Assembly (NCBI GenBank): GCA_024762925.1 | Contig: JANTGM010000057.1 | Span: 1 to 35,268 of the forward strand | Source of the DNA: Kofleriaceae bacterium | Lineage (GTDB): Bacteria; Myxococcota_A; Polyangia; Haliangiales; Haliangiaceae | DNA: 35,268 nucleotides | Direction of reading: 5' to 3' | In this document: one piece after another, positions 1 through 8,856 of the stretch | Layout: each line of letters begins with the position of its first letter | Numbering within the stretch: position 1 is the first letter of the stretch | Program-made: the position numbers and the translations under genes | Notes under the pieces: model-generated | The model's input: the letters and a program-made list of their open reading frames with translations, nothing else | What the model was told of the DNA's origin: nothing | Database searches by the model: none

Positions 1-60
1 CTCGCCAGCAAACGAGCTGACTTCGCGATCACGAATCAATGTCCATGGATCGCGCACTGG
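1..60. repeat. Partial copy of dispersed foldback repeat (family A)
   Basis: This is the right-hand end of a family A repeat cut by the window edge. It matches the right end of the complete neighbouring copy (about 183-238) almost base for base and ends in ATCGCGCA followed by CTGG instead of CTAG. The next copy starts immediately at 61, so the two are head-to-tail. No gene is supported here. Confidence 0.85.
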
Positions 61-234
61 TGCGCGATTCATGAATATAGAACGCGCTCACTCGTCTCTC
101 GCCCGCTGGACAGACTGGCTTTGCCAGTCTTCTTCGTTGTTCCTCGGTCGCTTGCCCCGGCAAACTCCCTCTTCCCGCCTCGCCAGCAAACGAGCTGACT
201 TCGCGATCACGAATCAATGTCCATGGATCGCGCA
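61..234. repeat. Complete copy of dispersed foldback repeat (family A)
   Basis: This 174-bp unit is nearly identical to 15596-15776. Its ends form an imperfect terminal inverted repeat: TGCGCGATTCATG on the left and, reading inward from the right, TGCGCGATCCATG. A perfect central hairpin has arms GACTGGC (113-119) and GCCAGTC (123-129) with a TTT loop. The right boundary is CTAG at 235-238, which contains the TAG stop of the leftward DUF1552 gene. The element looks like a non-autonomous, MITE-like repeat. No transposase is seen. Confidence 0.85.
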
Positions 235-1782
235 CTAGCTCTCGAAGAGTTCAGGCAGGATTCCGGTAACCTCGCCAAGGGCATCGCCGGTGTAGCCAAC
301 GGCGCGCATGGCGGAGGTGAGACACTGCGCAGGGTGTGCGCGATTGGTTCGGATGTGACTGCCCGGCGTTAGCCCTCCGGCTCGGCCACCAACAAGCATT
401 GCCATGTTCTCAACGGAGTGCGTTTGGTTTTCACTGGTCGCATCATTGAGCTGGCGACCGTGTCCCGCCTCGTTTGCGAAGACCGCCACACAGTTGTCGA
501 GCATCGTACCGTTGCCCTCAGGTGTGTTCTTGAACTTTTCGAGCAGGTAGGCGTAGTGCGAAATGTGCCACTGCAACATGATGCTCACTGCCTTCTGGCC
601 GCGGTTGTTGACGTCTCCATTGTGCCCAAGTTCATGAACGTCTGCGTGAAACTCGTAGCCTTGTTGCTGGCTCGGCGGTAGCGCACTCATGTGCGATTGG
701 AAGGCGGTGATTTGCAGCGTTGAAACTCGGGTGAGGTCACAGACAAATGCCATGTGCATGAGGTCGCACATAGTTCGAGCACGGATGTGCTCATCACTGT
801 ATCCGGTGCTCGCCGAAGTGATGTCGTTTGAGCCTGCACCTGTATTGTCGGCGCCGATGCTTGGGTCGGGGCCCGGATCGTCGAGCTTGTGACACTCACC
901 GCCCACTACGGGTGGCTCCGCCCCAAGGCGGATCTCTAGATCGCGAATCTCGTCGAAGTGGCGCTCTAGTCGCTCCTTGTCGTAGCGGCTCGCGCTCTGC
1001 GTGAGCTTTTGGCGACTGCCTTTGACGAGGTCCAAGACACTGCGGCGTGAGCGAAGTTGAAAGTCCAAGACTGCCTGGGCCTCTTCGTCATCGGGCGGAA
1101 CAAAGTTTCCGAAGAGCGACATGTACGCGTTACGTGGGCTGGTCTGCGCTTCAATCCGGCCTCCATTGCCGGCTCCCTCGTAAGAAATATACTGACGACC
1201 CGAGTGATCGTAACCAGTGAGGTAGAAGGGTACTTGCGCACGCATCACGAGGTGACGATGAACCGTATCTCCGGCACACATCTCCGCTATCACTTGATCC
1301 GACGTCGGACCATTGCAGGTAAAGCCCGCTGATGTGGAGCGTGTTCCCGAGAGCAGCGGACTGCAGCCGCCGCCATGGAAGTCTCGGTATGCACCACCTG
1401 CGGGGACAGCAGAGCCATCCCCGTTGGTGGTGTTGAACGGAATTGCCATGTTTGTCACGACCGAGACGTCGCCCAGAAGGTCGCGCTCTTGTAAGGGAAC
1501 CAGTGGAGTTGTTACTTCATAGTCTTGGCCAATGGCTGTTGGCGCAATGAAGTGGTTGCCCTCTTGGATGTTCTCGCCAGCGATTCGACTTGAGGTTTTG
1601 TCGTAGTTATCACCTCCAAGAGCCTGGCCTGCAAAGAGCAAGGCGTAGCGCTGTGGCAGTCCTGAGTCGTTGGCGGTTGCGAGCTTCTCTCCATGTTTAC
1701 CGAGCATGCACTCAAGTACGGGGAGGGCAACAGCGGCGCCGCCGATGCCGCGAAGTAGGGCTCTTCTGCTGAGTTTTTTCAT
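235..1782 (-). CDS. DUF1552 family Tat-exported protein
   Basis: This 515-residue protein begins with a twin-arginine signal (SRRALLRGIGGAAVALP, about residues 5-21), so it is probably exported folded. The length and overall pattern fit the DUF1552 family, of unknown biochemical function, which is usually encoded beside DUF1592-type cytochromes in Planctomycetes and Myxococcota. Features visible are an early FAGQALGG stretch, an internal HGGGCSPLLSG segment, a long helical middle with many Arg/Glu, and a C-terminal FANEAGHG segment. The start overlaps the upstream gene's stop by four bases (ATGA), which indicates translational coupling. The TAG stop lies in the CTAG that borders a family A repeat. 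The family call is fairly firm; the function is unknown. Confidence 0.82.
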   Translation of the reverse strand: MKKLSRRALLRGIGGAAVALPVLECMLGKHGEKLATANDSGLPQRYALLFAGQALGGDNYDKTSSRIAGENIQEGNHFIAPTAIGQDYEVTTPLVPLQERDLLGDVSVVTNMAIPFNTTNGDGSAVPAGGAYRDFHGGGCSPLLSGTRSTSAGFTCNGPTSDQVIAEMCAGDTVHRHLVMRAQVPFYLTGYDHSGRQYISYEGAGNGGRIEAQTSPRNAYMSLFGNFVPPDDEEAQAVLDFQLRSRRSVLDLVKGSRQKLTQSASRYDKERLERHFDEIRDLEIRLGAEPPVVGGECHKLDDPGPDPSIGADNTGAGSNDITSASTGYSDEHIRARTMCDLMHMAFVCDLTRVSTLQITAFQSHMSALPPSQQQGYEFHADVHELGHNGDVNNRGQKAVSIMLQWHISHYAYLLEKFKNTPEGNGTMLDNCVAVFANEAGHGRQLNDATSENQTHSVENMAMLVGGRAGGLTPGSHIRTNRAHPAQCLTSAMRAVGYTGDALGEVTGILPELFES

Positions 1783-3413
1783 GGCGCTACCTGCTCGGTG
1801 CCTTGGAACTCGCGTCGCAAGGCAAATCTATCACTGCTAATGAAGCTGAGCATGAGTGCTCGCATATCGCGGCCCTCAGCTCGGAATTGTTCTAAGAGCT
1901 CATCAACAACAGGTTGCTCAACCTCATCGATTTCGCGACCGATGGTGAACTGGTAGAAGTTCTTCATGATGCAGGCTTCTAGACGCCCGCTTTCGATGAG
2001 TGTTTCCGCAAGTTCCTTTGGCCCTGAAAACTCGCCAACTCCGGGCACGCTGCCTTGGCCATCAATGATGCACTCGGGAAGACCATCGTCATGCTCGCGA
2101 TATCGGCCCTGCATATCAAAGTTTTCAAGGCCAAAGCCGATGGGATCCATTTCGGAATGGCAGGCAGCACAGCTCGTTACTTCTCGGTGCTGAGCATAGC
2201 GATCATACTTGCACGTCGCTTCCGCGTTGCCGGGCGGGCTATCTACATTGAGTGTCGGTGGCGGAGGATCGATCTTGTCGCACATGAGTCGTGTGCGGAT
2301 GAGGATGCCGCGCTGAGTTGGACTTGTATCTGCAAACTTCGCAAAGGAGGCGAGCACGCTGCCATGCGAGAGAATGCCTGCACGAGGCGGCCCCTCGTAG
2401 GTTACCCAGCCTTCGCCCCCCTCGGGCCTTGGCAGCCCATAGTGGTCAGCAAGGTCATTGTCGAGGTAGGTCTCAGGCATCGTGAGCATGTTGTAATAAC
2501 TCTGAGGCTCGTCAAAGATCACGCGGTCGATGAGTGCTCCGGTCTCCATCGAGAACGCATTCACAAGTTCGGCTGGCTGCGGAAGAATGCGATGGCCCAG
2601 CCACATGGCGTGGAAGCGCCGCATCTGCAGTTTGGCACGCTCATCGGTCATCATGCGCTCGGCAACTTCGTATCGAGTCGTTGCAGTGGTGAGTCGTCCC
2701 GCCGCTGCGTCTTCTCGCAGCGCTTGGTCTGGCATCGTGCCCCAGAGCAAGTACGAGAGTCTCGATGCCACCTGCCAATCGTCGAGGGCGAGCACGCCCT
2801 TGTCATTGGTCTTCGTACCGCTCTCAATGCGATAGAGAAATTCTGGTTGTTGAAGAACCGCGCGAACAATGAGATTGACGGCCGTCGAGAAACCATTGTC
2901 GACGTACGGATTGGCTTCGGTAGCAAAACTCTGAAGCCCGAGGTATAGATCTGCTTCACCGTCTTCTAGAGGTCGGCGCAACGCGATTGGAACCCATGAC
3001 TCGACAAACGTTCGGAGGCATGCTGTGTCATCGGCTCCGGTCGGCGTGCATCCCAAAATACTCTGCATGCGTTCGTCATCGGCGGTGAGCCTGTCGGCGA
3101 CGTCACCCGCCATGATTTCGAGCGAGGTAATCAGCGCCTCGGATGGTGCTTGGAGTGCGACGTCGTTGTCGTACGGCGAATACTGATCGGAGACCAAGGT
3201 GCGCGAGGCCGCCTTCGTATCGTCACCCAGAAGGTCGCGTAACGTATTATCAAGCTCGACATTGCTAAGACGCCGCGCAGCACTTTCTGTGGCGATTTCG
3301 GAACTGCGCTCAGGCACCCCATCGTCACCACCACAGGCGACGAGTTGAGAGGCGCCGAGGCAGGTTGTAAGCAGCAGTGCAGATGTTGCTCGCGAGAGCC
3401 CAGATGCTGTCAT
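1779..3413 (-). CDS. DUF1592/DUF1588/DUF1585-type lipoprotein cytochrome
   Basis: This 544-residue protein has a lipoprotein signal ending in LVAC (Cys27), followed by GGDD. The domain order matches planctomycete-type proteins: a DUF1587-like ARRLSNVELDNTLRDLL segment, a DUF1595-like RAVLQQPEFLYRIE, a DUF1592-like ASRLSYLLWGTMPD, a DUF1588-like segment ending near RTRLMCDKIDPPPP, a CAACH heme-binding motif at residues 415-419 followed by MDPIGFGLENFD, and a DUF1585-like C-terminus. One covalent heme is expected. It is the first gene of a two-gene unit with the DUF1552 gene. The physiological substrate is not known; periplasmic or outer-membrane location is inferred from the lipobox. No clear Shine-Dalgarno was seen before this ATG. 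Confidence 0.82.
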   Translation of the reverse strand: MTASGLSRATSALLLTTCLGASQLVACGGDDGVPERSSEIATESAARRLSNVELDNTLRDLLGDDTKAASRTLVSDQYSPYDNDVALQAPSEALITSLEIMAGDVADRLTADDERMQSILGCTPTGADDTACLRTFVESWVPIALRRPLEDGEADLYLGLQSFATEANPYVDNGFSTAVNLIVRAVLQQPEFLYRIESGTKTNDKGVLALDDWQVASRLSYLLWGTMPDQALREDAAAGRLTTATTRYEVAERMMTDERAKLQMRRFHAMWLGHRILPQPAELVNAFSMETGALIDRVIFDEPQSYYNMLTMPETYLDNDLADHYGLPRPEGGEGWVTYEGPPRAGILSHGSVLASFAKFADTSPTQRGILIRTRLMCDKIDPPPPTLNVDSPPGNAEATCKYDRYAQHREVTSCAACHSEMDPIGFGLENFDMQGRYREHDDGLPECIIDGQGSVPGVGEFSGPKELAETLIESGRLEACIMKNFYQFTIGREIDEVEQPVVDELLEQFRAEGRDMRALMLSFISSDRFALRREFQGTEQVAP

Positions 3414-3780
3414 GACTCGAAGGAGTGCAAGGGGTGGACCCAGACCTTGTCATCTTCAAGTTGTCGGAACTTTGGATCTTTTCTGGCGTTCTCGAGGTCG
3501 GACACTGGCGTTCATCGTGGCGTGCTCCCCCCGGTTGGGTGCCAAGAGCCCCAATATCGCCGCACATCTCGTGGTCTGGCTAGCTCCTTTCACGACGGCG
3601 GATCAAGTGATTCCGGATCAAACGACCGTTGTGATTTGCCATCATATCTAAGAAGAACTCCTATTCTCCGTCGGGCCACCTCAAGCCCTCATGCGCCACT
3701 CAAGATTCGAGGTTCATGCCCCCCCTACGACCTCAGAGGGCCATTCTTTGGGTCGGCTGGGCTTCAGCCTGCCCACAGGT
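3414..3780. other. Gene-free stretch between two leftward operons
   Basis: This stretch must hold the promoter of the DUF1592-DUF1552 pair and the end of the operon above it. A small hairpin lies at 3755-3769 (GGCTG and CAGCC arms), just past the methyltransferase stop, but it lacks a T-run, so it is at best a weak terminator. No convincing -35/-10 pair, RNA gene or repeat was recognised. Confidence 0.4.
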
Positions 3781-4563
3781 TCAGAGCCCCATCTCGTTGC
3801 GCACTTCCTGGTAGGCTTGGCTGACGTTACCTTGGCTGTCACGCACGGGGAGTGATACGCGGTGCGGATCTGAACATGACTCTCGGGAAAACTCGTAGAC
3901 GCTCAAGAAGGGCTGGTTGCGATCACTGCGCATGAGGAAGTCGGCCTGGCCTGAGAGATGCAGGTTGTTCGCGGTTGCAGACGCCAACACACGATCGGTC
4001 CAAAGAGTTTGGAAGACGAGGTAGAGCCGCCCGTTCTTCGAGAGCGCTCGCTCGGCGGTTTCGAGGTAGCCTTCCACTCCGCCACGGGCTTCGAAGCGGC
4101 ACGCCCGGCGTTGTGCATCATCGGGCAAGACGCCGGTGCCAATGGGGAAGTAGGGTGGAGATCCTGTAACGAGGTCGAAATGCTGGTCTGAAAAATCGAG
4201 GCTGCGGAAATCCGAATGCCTTAGGGAAAACTCGCAGGAGTTATCAGGAAGCTCGTCCACGCTGCGCGCAACCATCGCAAAGGACTGTGGCTGTGCTTCG
4301 ACCCCCCAAACCGTGGGCGGGCGAAGCTTGTGGCTGACCATGAGCATCACGGAACCAATGCCGCAACCAAGATCTAGGTAGTTTTCTGTTGGCGATTTGG
4401 TGCGATGGCATGCGTACCAAGCCGTTATCAAATCATCTGTGCTCGTTCTGTGCCCACCCTTGCGCTGGTATAGGTACCAGTCCCCAATGAGACGGTCGCG
4501 GGTACTGTCAAGTGGCCACCCCTCAGGTTCTGGCCAGCGAACCAAGTCGCTTACGTCGTCCAT
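3781..4563 (-). CDS. TrmN6-like SAM-dependent methyltransferase
   Basis: This 260-residue protein has a class I SAM-binding motif LDLGCGIGSVML near residue 80 and a catalytic-type SPPYFPIG motif about 60 residues later. That corresponds to the (N/D/S)PPY motif of N6-adenine methyltransferases. Motif, spacing and length fit the TrmN6/YfiC group, which methylates A37 of tRNA-Val. The first motif residue is Ser where TrmN6 usually has Asn. It starts directly after the TAG stop of the FAD monooxygenase (TAGATG), as the third gene of a unit with tryptophan 2,3-dioxygenase. A small-molecule substrate is therefore an open alternative. The methyltransferase fold is clear; the substrate is not. Confidence 0.7.
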   Translation of the reverse strand: MDDVSDLVRWPEPEGWPLDSTRDRLIGDWYLYQRKGGHRTSTDDLITAWYACHRTKSPTENYLDLGCGIGSVMLMVSHKLRPPTVWGVEAQPQSFAMVARSVDELPDNSCEFSLRHSDFRSLDFSDQHFDLVTGSPPYFPIGTGVLPDDAQRRACRFEARGGVEGYLETAERALSKNGRLYLVFQTLWTDRVLASATANNLHLSGQADFLMRSDRNQPFLSVYEFSRESCSDPHRVSLPVRDSQGNVSQAYQEVRNEMGL

Positions 4564-5700
4564 CTAGCTATCGGCAGCCGCGCGAGCTCGCTCATAGGCC
4601 TCGACAAATGCCGGATCCTGCTCGCGAAGCAGATCCATGTCCACTCTCCCGCTGCGCGTCATGCAGTCGTAGGCGAAGAGGTGAGGGTCAGGGCCCATCT
4701 TCTCTCCCATGTGTTCAAACCAAATGCGGCTGGTCTCTGCGGCGCGCTGGATCTTCTCAACGGCGGGACGTCGCTCCTTTTCGAAGCTTGCCAGAGTCTC
4801 TTGAATGCTCTTGCCCTCTGCCAGTAGCCGTGCCAGAACGATCGAATCTTCCATGGCAAGCTTGGTGCCCGAGCCGATGGAGAAGTGCGCCGTGTGCAGA
4901 GCATCGCCAAGCAGAACGACGTTTTCGTGGTGCCAGTGCGCGTTCTTCACTTGGCGGAAATTGATCCAAGCGGAGCGGTTCGACAGTAGTGGTTTACCGT
5001 CGAGTTCTCGCGCAAAGACCTTGCCCAGGATCGCAAGCGACTCTTCTTCGGTTGCGGTGTCCAGGCCGGCCTTCTTCCAAGTCTCCTCAGTGCACTCGGC
5101 AATGAAGGTGCTCGTATCCGCATTGAATCGATAGGCATGGCATGCGAACGGGCCATACTCAGACTCGGTGAAACCCATCGTGAGTCCCGTGAACAAGTGT
5201 CGCGTTCCGAGCCAAATGAACTTGTTCTTGCCAACGCGAATTTCTGGCTCGAAGTGTTCTTTGTATGTCTCGCGAACAAGACTGCTTATCCCATCGGCGC
5301 CAACCAAGAGGTCGCAGTCCCTGAGACTCTTCACATCGTCCACTTGGTGATCGAAGTGCATCTCGACGCCAAGCTCAGCGCACCGTACTTGTAGCGTCTT
5401 GAGAATATCGATGCGGGCAATGGCGGAGAATGGGTTGCCGCAAACGCGAACTTCCTGGCCTTGGTATGGCAACACGACGTCAGTCCATTTGTTGAGCTGA
5501 CCCTGAAGCCGCTCGTGGACAACCGCATCGCTGCTACTAAGGTAGTCGAGAGTCTTGCTTGAAAATACGACGCCCCAACCCCAGGTAACATCTGCTGGGG
5601 TTTTTTCGTAGACGTGTATTTCGTGGCTCGCGTTCTCAGCCTTCATGAGAATGGCCAAGTAGAGTCCCGCAGGACCACCTCCGATAATGTTGACCTTCAT
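4564..5700 (-). CDS. FAD-dependent monooxygenase, VioD / salicylyl-CoA hydroxylase-like
   Basis: This 378-residue flavoprotein hydroxylase has the FAD dinucleotide motif GGGPAG at residues 7-12, a WGWGVVFS segment near residue 40, the LVGADGISSLVRE motif, and the second FAD motif VLLGDALHTAHFSIG followed by GTKLAMED. The KFIWLGT and STFIAECTEET segments resemble the tryptophan hydroxylase VioD and the N-terminal monooxygenase domain of salicylyl-CoA and aminobenzoyl-CoA hydroxylases. It overlaps the upstream tryptophan dioxygenase by four bases (ATGA), so its substrate is plausibly tryptophan or a kynurenine/anthranilate derivative. The family is well supported; the substrate is inference. 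Confidence 0.75.
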   Translation of the reverse strand: MKVNIIGGGPAGLYLAILMKAENASHEIHVYEKTPADVTWGWGVVFSSKTLDYLSSSDAVVHERLQGQLNKWTDVVLPYQGQEVRVCGNPFSAIARIDILKTLQVRCAELGVEMHFDHQVDDVKSLRDCDLLVGADGISSLVRETYKEHFEPEIRVGKNKFIWLGTRHLFTGLTMGFTESEYGPFACHAYRFNADTSTFIAECTEETWKKAGLDTATEEESLAILGKVFARELDGKPLLSNRSAWINFRQVKNAHWHHENVVLLGDALHTAHFSIGSGTKLAMEDSIVLARLLAEGKSIQETLASFEKERRPAVEKIQRAAETSRIWFEHMGEKMGPDPHLFAYDCMTRSGRVDMDLLREQDPAFVEAYERARAAADS

Positions 5701-6797
5701 CGTGCATCCTCGTAGTTGAAGCGTAGCTTGTTGGAAACCTCATCGGGAAGCGTTGGCAATGCTGAGCGCTTAATAAGAAACGTTGGCAAATCGAAGAGAT
5801 CCGTGAAGACGCGGTGTTTTTGTGCCGCTGATCGCAGGTAGCGATGTCCCGCTGAGCCACCGGTTCCAATCTTACTGCCAATCATGCGATGAACCATGAT
5901 GACGTGTCGTTGTCGCCACGCCGTGAAAAGCTCGTCGACGTCTACCAGCAAGCGCAGGAGCTTGTGTGGCAGCTGCAGCGCCGGATAGTCTCGGTAGAGT
6001 TCAATGAAGAGTGCGGCGCTTGTGGCGCGATGTGAGAGCCTGCGCTCACCATCCTCACGCAATCGATTGTGCTCGTCGCGATCGATCAGAACCTGAAATC
6101 CCTTCTCTGTGTCGGCAAGTTGCCCTAGTTGATCGGTCTTCTCGCTCTCGCTCAGCATCGAGTTGTTGCGAATAATCTCGGCGTCATTCTCGAGCATTTG
6201 TGCAACCGCACCTTGGTAGTCTCCCCAGAAGTCGTAGCCATCAACATCGAGAAAGGGAATTCGCTCAAGCCAATCTTCGACAAGTTCAACCAAGCTTGGT
6301 TGAGCTTCTACGGCTTCGAGTTTCTCGCGCTCTGCATCAGTTAGCCGCGTTCGGTAGGCATCGGCGCTCAGAGGTGTGCGGTCTCGTTGGCGCAAACCGA
6401 GAGCAATTTCGATCAAGCGAAATTGCACGCTCTGAAACCCGGATGCGGGCACCAAGTAGTCGCGAAAGTCCAAGAAGTCGAGTGGTGTCATCGTCTCGAG
6501 AATCGTCAGTTGGTCGACCAGAATTCTCTGGATCTCAACGACCCGTTCCAAGCGCGCCACGATGAACCCCATGCGCGCTTCATCTAGCGTTTTCTTCTTA
6601 AAGAGCGGCAACACCGAGCCAACCTCATGCAGTATCTGTTTGAACCACAGCTCGTACGCCTGATGAATGATGATGAAGAGCATCTCATCGTGTGCAGCTT
6701 CCCCATCCTTTCCACTTCGAGGATGCTGGCTATCGAGCAGCTTTCCCAACTGCAGGTAGTCGCTATAGTGCGTTCCGGTTGGGCCTGTTTGACTCAT
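5697..6797 (-). CDS. kynA: Tryptophan 2,3-dioxygenase
   Basis: This 366-residue heme enzyme opens the indole ring of L-tryptophan with O2 to give N-formylkynurenine. Hallmarks are the N-terminal HYSDYLQL, the active-site HQAYELWFKQ helix, and the C-terminal RHVIMVHRMIG with GTGGSAGHRYLR, which carries the proximal heme histidine and substrate-binding loop. It is longer than the compact (about 280-residue) bacterial enzymes and closer in size to the animal-type form. It heads a three-gene unit with the FAD monooxygenase and the methyltransferase. No kynurenine formamidase or kynureninase gene is in view. Confidence 0.93.
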   Translation of the reverse strand: MSQTGPTGTHYSDYLQLGKLLDSQHPRSGKDGEAAHDEMLFIIIHQAYELWFKQILHEVGSVLPLFKKKTLDEARMGFIVARLERVVEIQRILVDQLTILETMTPLDFLDFRDYLVPASGFQSVQFRLIEIALGLRQRDRTPLSADAYRTRLTDAEREKLEAVEAQPSLVELVEDWLERIPFLDVDGYDFWGDYQGAVAQMLENDAEIIRNNSMLSESEKTDQLGQLADTEKGFQVLIDRDEHNRLREDGERRLSHRATSAALFIELYRDYPALQLPHKLLRLLVDVDELFTAWRQRHVIMVHRMIGSKIGTGGSAGHRYLRSAAQKHRVFTDLFDLPTFLIKRSALPTLPDEVSNKLRFNYEDAR

Positions 6798-6868
6798 ACC
6801 TCAAGACTCGGCCGCAGAAGGCCCTACGTCAAGGAGACGAATGCCAAAGCGGCCCGAGAAACCACGCC

Positions 6869-8242
6869 CTAACGCGGCCGCAAAAACGGTGCGCTAACTT
6901 TATGGACGGTATCACTATCATCCTGGCTCACGTCGAGGTGGATACTGTCGACGGTGTTTGATGGAGAGCTGTAGATGAACATGGGAACGCGCATTCCTTG
7001 CCCACCTTTGAGGGTCGGATTTGGAATGGCGATTACGTACTCAAGTCCATCGTCGGTGGAAGGCTTTATCTCGTAGGTGTGGCTCTTGCTCTTCTTGTTG
7101 ACGACGTGAATCTCAAAGAGATTCTGAATTCGCCCATCATCCTCAACCAGGTATGGGGTGCCACCAAGGCGCAATAGATTCGCTTCAAACTCCTCGTGCG
7201 ATTGCAGACCGAAGAAGAATGCGACCACAAGACCTACGGCAGCGAGGAAGCCGTATAGGGCGAGTCGCGGACGCCAGAACTTTTTGCGCTCACCGCGAAG
7301 ACCATGCTGCGAGTCGTAGCGAACCAGACCAGGCTTGCGCTTGAGCTTGACCATGATTTCGTCACAGGCATCCACACACGCTGCACAGCCAATGCAGTCG
7401 AGTTGCAGGCCGTTGCGAATGTCGATTCCCGTTGGACATACCGCCGTGCATCGACCGCAATCTACGCAGTCGCCTGCATCTGGATCGCTCTTTTTGCCGC
7501 GTGGTTCTCCACGCCCTTCGTCATAGCCAATGATGATCGTGTCTAGGTCGGTCATCACCGACTGAAGACGGCCATAGGGACAGATGATCACGCACATCTG
7601 CTCACGGAACCAAGCGAAGTTGAAGTACATGATTCCTGTGAGGATGAAGACCCAGAGAAATGCTGAGATATTGTTGAGTGGGCTCTCTTGCATCATCTTC
7701 CACAGCCCTGGCAGTGAGACGAAGTAGCTAATGAAGATGTGCGCGACGGTGGTCGACATCAGAAAGAAGGCAATGTGCTTTAGTGTTTTCCTCCAAAACT
7801 TGTCGAAATTCATTGGACCCGCGTTGCGGCGAATTCGCTTGGCTCTAGGGCCTTCGATCCAGCGTTCTATGCGGCGAAAAACGCCCTCGAGGAACACCGT
7901 CTGCGGGCAGGCATAGCCACACCAGACTCGCCCAAAGACTGCTGTTGCGACGAAGAGTGCAAAGCCTATCCCCGACAAGAGAAAGAAGAGCAAGAAGGTG
8001 TCTTGCGCGTTGAAGGTTGCACCAAAGAGGTAAAAGCGCCGGGCCGCGATGTCGAGAAAGACCGCAGGGTGTCCACCGATTTGCACCCAGGGCAGCAAGA
8101 CGTAGATTCCAATGAGGAGGGCGAAGATTCCTTTGCGTGATGTCGCAAATCGCCCCTTGACGTCAGCTGGCTGGACGTAGTTGCGTCGGCCGTCAGAGTG
8201 AAGGGAGCTTGCTACCTTCTCGAATTTCGCTTTCTCGGTCAT
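6869..8242 (-). CDS. ccoG: Cytochrome cbb3 oxidase accessory protein CcoG
   Basis: This 457-residue integral membrane iron-sulfur protein belongs to the CcoG/RdxA/FixG family, which assists copper delivery to cbb3 oxidase (reported as a Cu(II) reductase). It has several membrane segments in the first half, a FixG-type GYACPQTVFLEGVF motif, two ferredoxin-like clusters (CVDCGRCTAVCPTG and CIGCAACVDACDE), a further membrane span (GFLAAVGLVVAFFFG), and a C-terminal immunoglobulin-like domain. A GAGGAA ribosome-binding site precedes the ATG. It follows ccoP by 47 bases and closes the cbb3 cluster. Confidence 0.93.
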   Translation of the reverse strand: MTEKAKFEKVASSLHSDGRRNYVQPADVKGRFATSRKGIFALLIGIYVLLPWVQIGGHPAVFLDIAARRFYLFGATFNAQDTFLLFFLLSGIGFALFVATAVFGRVWCGYACPQTVFLEGVFRRIERWIEGPRAKRIRRNAGPMNFDKFWRKTLKHIAFFLMSTTVAHIFISYFVSLPGLWKMMQESPLNNISAFLWVFILTGIMYFNFAWFREQMCVIICPYGRLQSVMTDLDTIIIGYDEGRGEPRGKKSDPDAGDCVDCGRCTAVCPTGIDIRNGLQLDCIGCAACVDACDEIMVKLKRKPGLVRYDSQHGLRGERKKFWRPRLALYGFLAAVGLVVAFFFGLQSHEEFEANLLRLGGTPYLVEDDGRIQNLFEIHVVNKKSKSHTYEIKPSTDDGLEYVIAIPNPTLKGGQGMRVPMFIYSSPSNTVDSIHLDVSQDDSDTVHKVSAPFLRPR

Positions 8243-8289
8243 TGTTCCTCTACTGCCTGTGGCCCGACATTTTGCGGTGGTCGCTCACT

Positions 8290-8856
8290 CTACTCGGTTG
8301 GGGCGACCCACTTGTCGCCTTGGGGCGCCTTGCCGGCGACGTTTGTATTGCGCAGGGTCAGCACGTAGGCGGCGACTTGCTTTGTGGCTCCCTTGCCCAT
8401 CTTTGGGCCCCAGTTTGGCATGCCCTTCGGAGTGCCATCGGAGATCGTTTTAAAAATCTCCGAAGGAGCTCCACCATGGATCCAAAACTCATCCGTGAGA
8501 TTCGGGCCTTCTTTGCCTTCTGCTTTGGTGCCATGACACTTAGTGCACTCCTTCATGAAGATAGCCTTCCCCGATGCCACCATTGGCACGTCTTCGGAAA
8601 GGGCGATCAAGTCTTCATCGGTCACAGGGCCACCTTTCTCCATCGCAGCCAAACGCGCTTTTGTGTATGCCTCGTGCGGGTAGTCGGCAACGGCGAACGA
8701 CTGATGGAACATCCAGTAGAAGACGGCGAATAGGATGGCTCCGAAGAACGTTGCCAGCCACCAATGAGGGAGTGCGTTATCCGCCTCTTCAATTCCATCG
8801 TAAACGTGGACAATCTGTCCCTGAATCTCGTCTTTGCGTAATGGTTCGCTACTCAT
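8290..8856 (-). CDS. ccoP: Monoheme cbb3 oxidase subunit III (CcoP-like)
   Basis: The start at 8856 (MSSEPLRKDE) is preferred over an in-frame start 40 codons upstream, because the upstream segment overlaps ccoQ and is not CcoP-like. The 188-residue protein has a FixP N-terminal region (VYDGIEEADNALPHWW), one membrane span (about residues 34-52) and a single CTKCH heme site at residues 104-108, followed by GPNLTDEFWIHGG. Classical CcoP has about 300 residues and two heme c domains, so one domain is absent here. It overlaps ccoQ by eight bases. It should carry electrons from cytochrome c or the membrane pool to CcoO. Confidence 0.85.
   Translation of the reverse strand: MSSEPLRKDEIQGQIVHVYDGIEEADNALPHWWLATFFGAILFAVFYWMFHQSFAVADYPHEAYTKARLAAMEKGGPVTDEDLIALSEDVPMVASGKAIFMKECTKCHGTKAEGKEGPNLTDEFWIHGGAPSEIFKTISDGTPKGMPNWGPKMGKGATKQVAAYVLTLRNTNVAGKAPQGDKWVAPTE

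Noticed and set aside
29-235. 68-codon ORF in the left repeat and a similar ORF at 34876-35262
   Set aside because: Both lie inside family A repeats. Shared peptides such as FYIHESRTS follow from DNA identity, and diverged copies do not preserve the frame.
2055-2948. Long rightward ORF (297 codons) opposite the DUF1592-type gene
   Set aside because: It is antisense to a well-supported gene with a clear domain order, and the translation shows no domain or signal.
5697-8242. ccoG and the tryptophan dioxygenase as one operon
   Set aside because: They are on the same strand, but a 71-base gap separates them and their functions differ. Readthrough is possible but unsupported.
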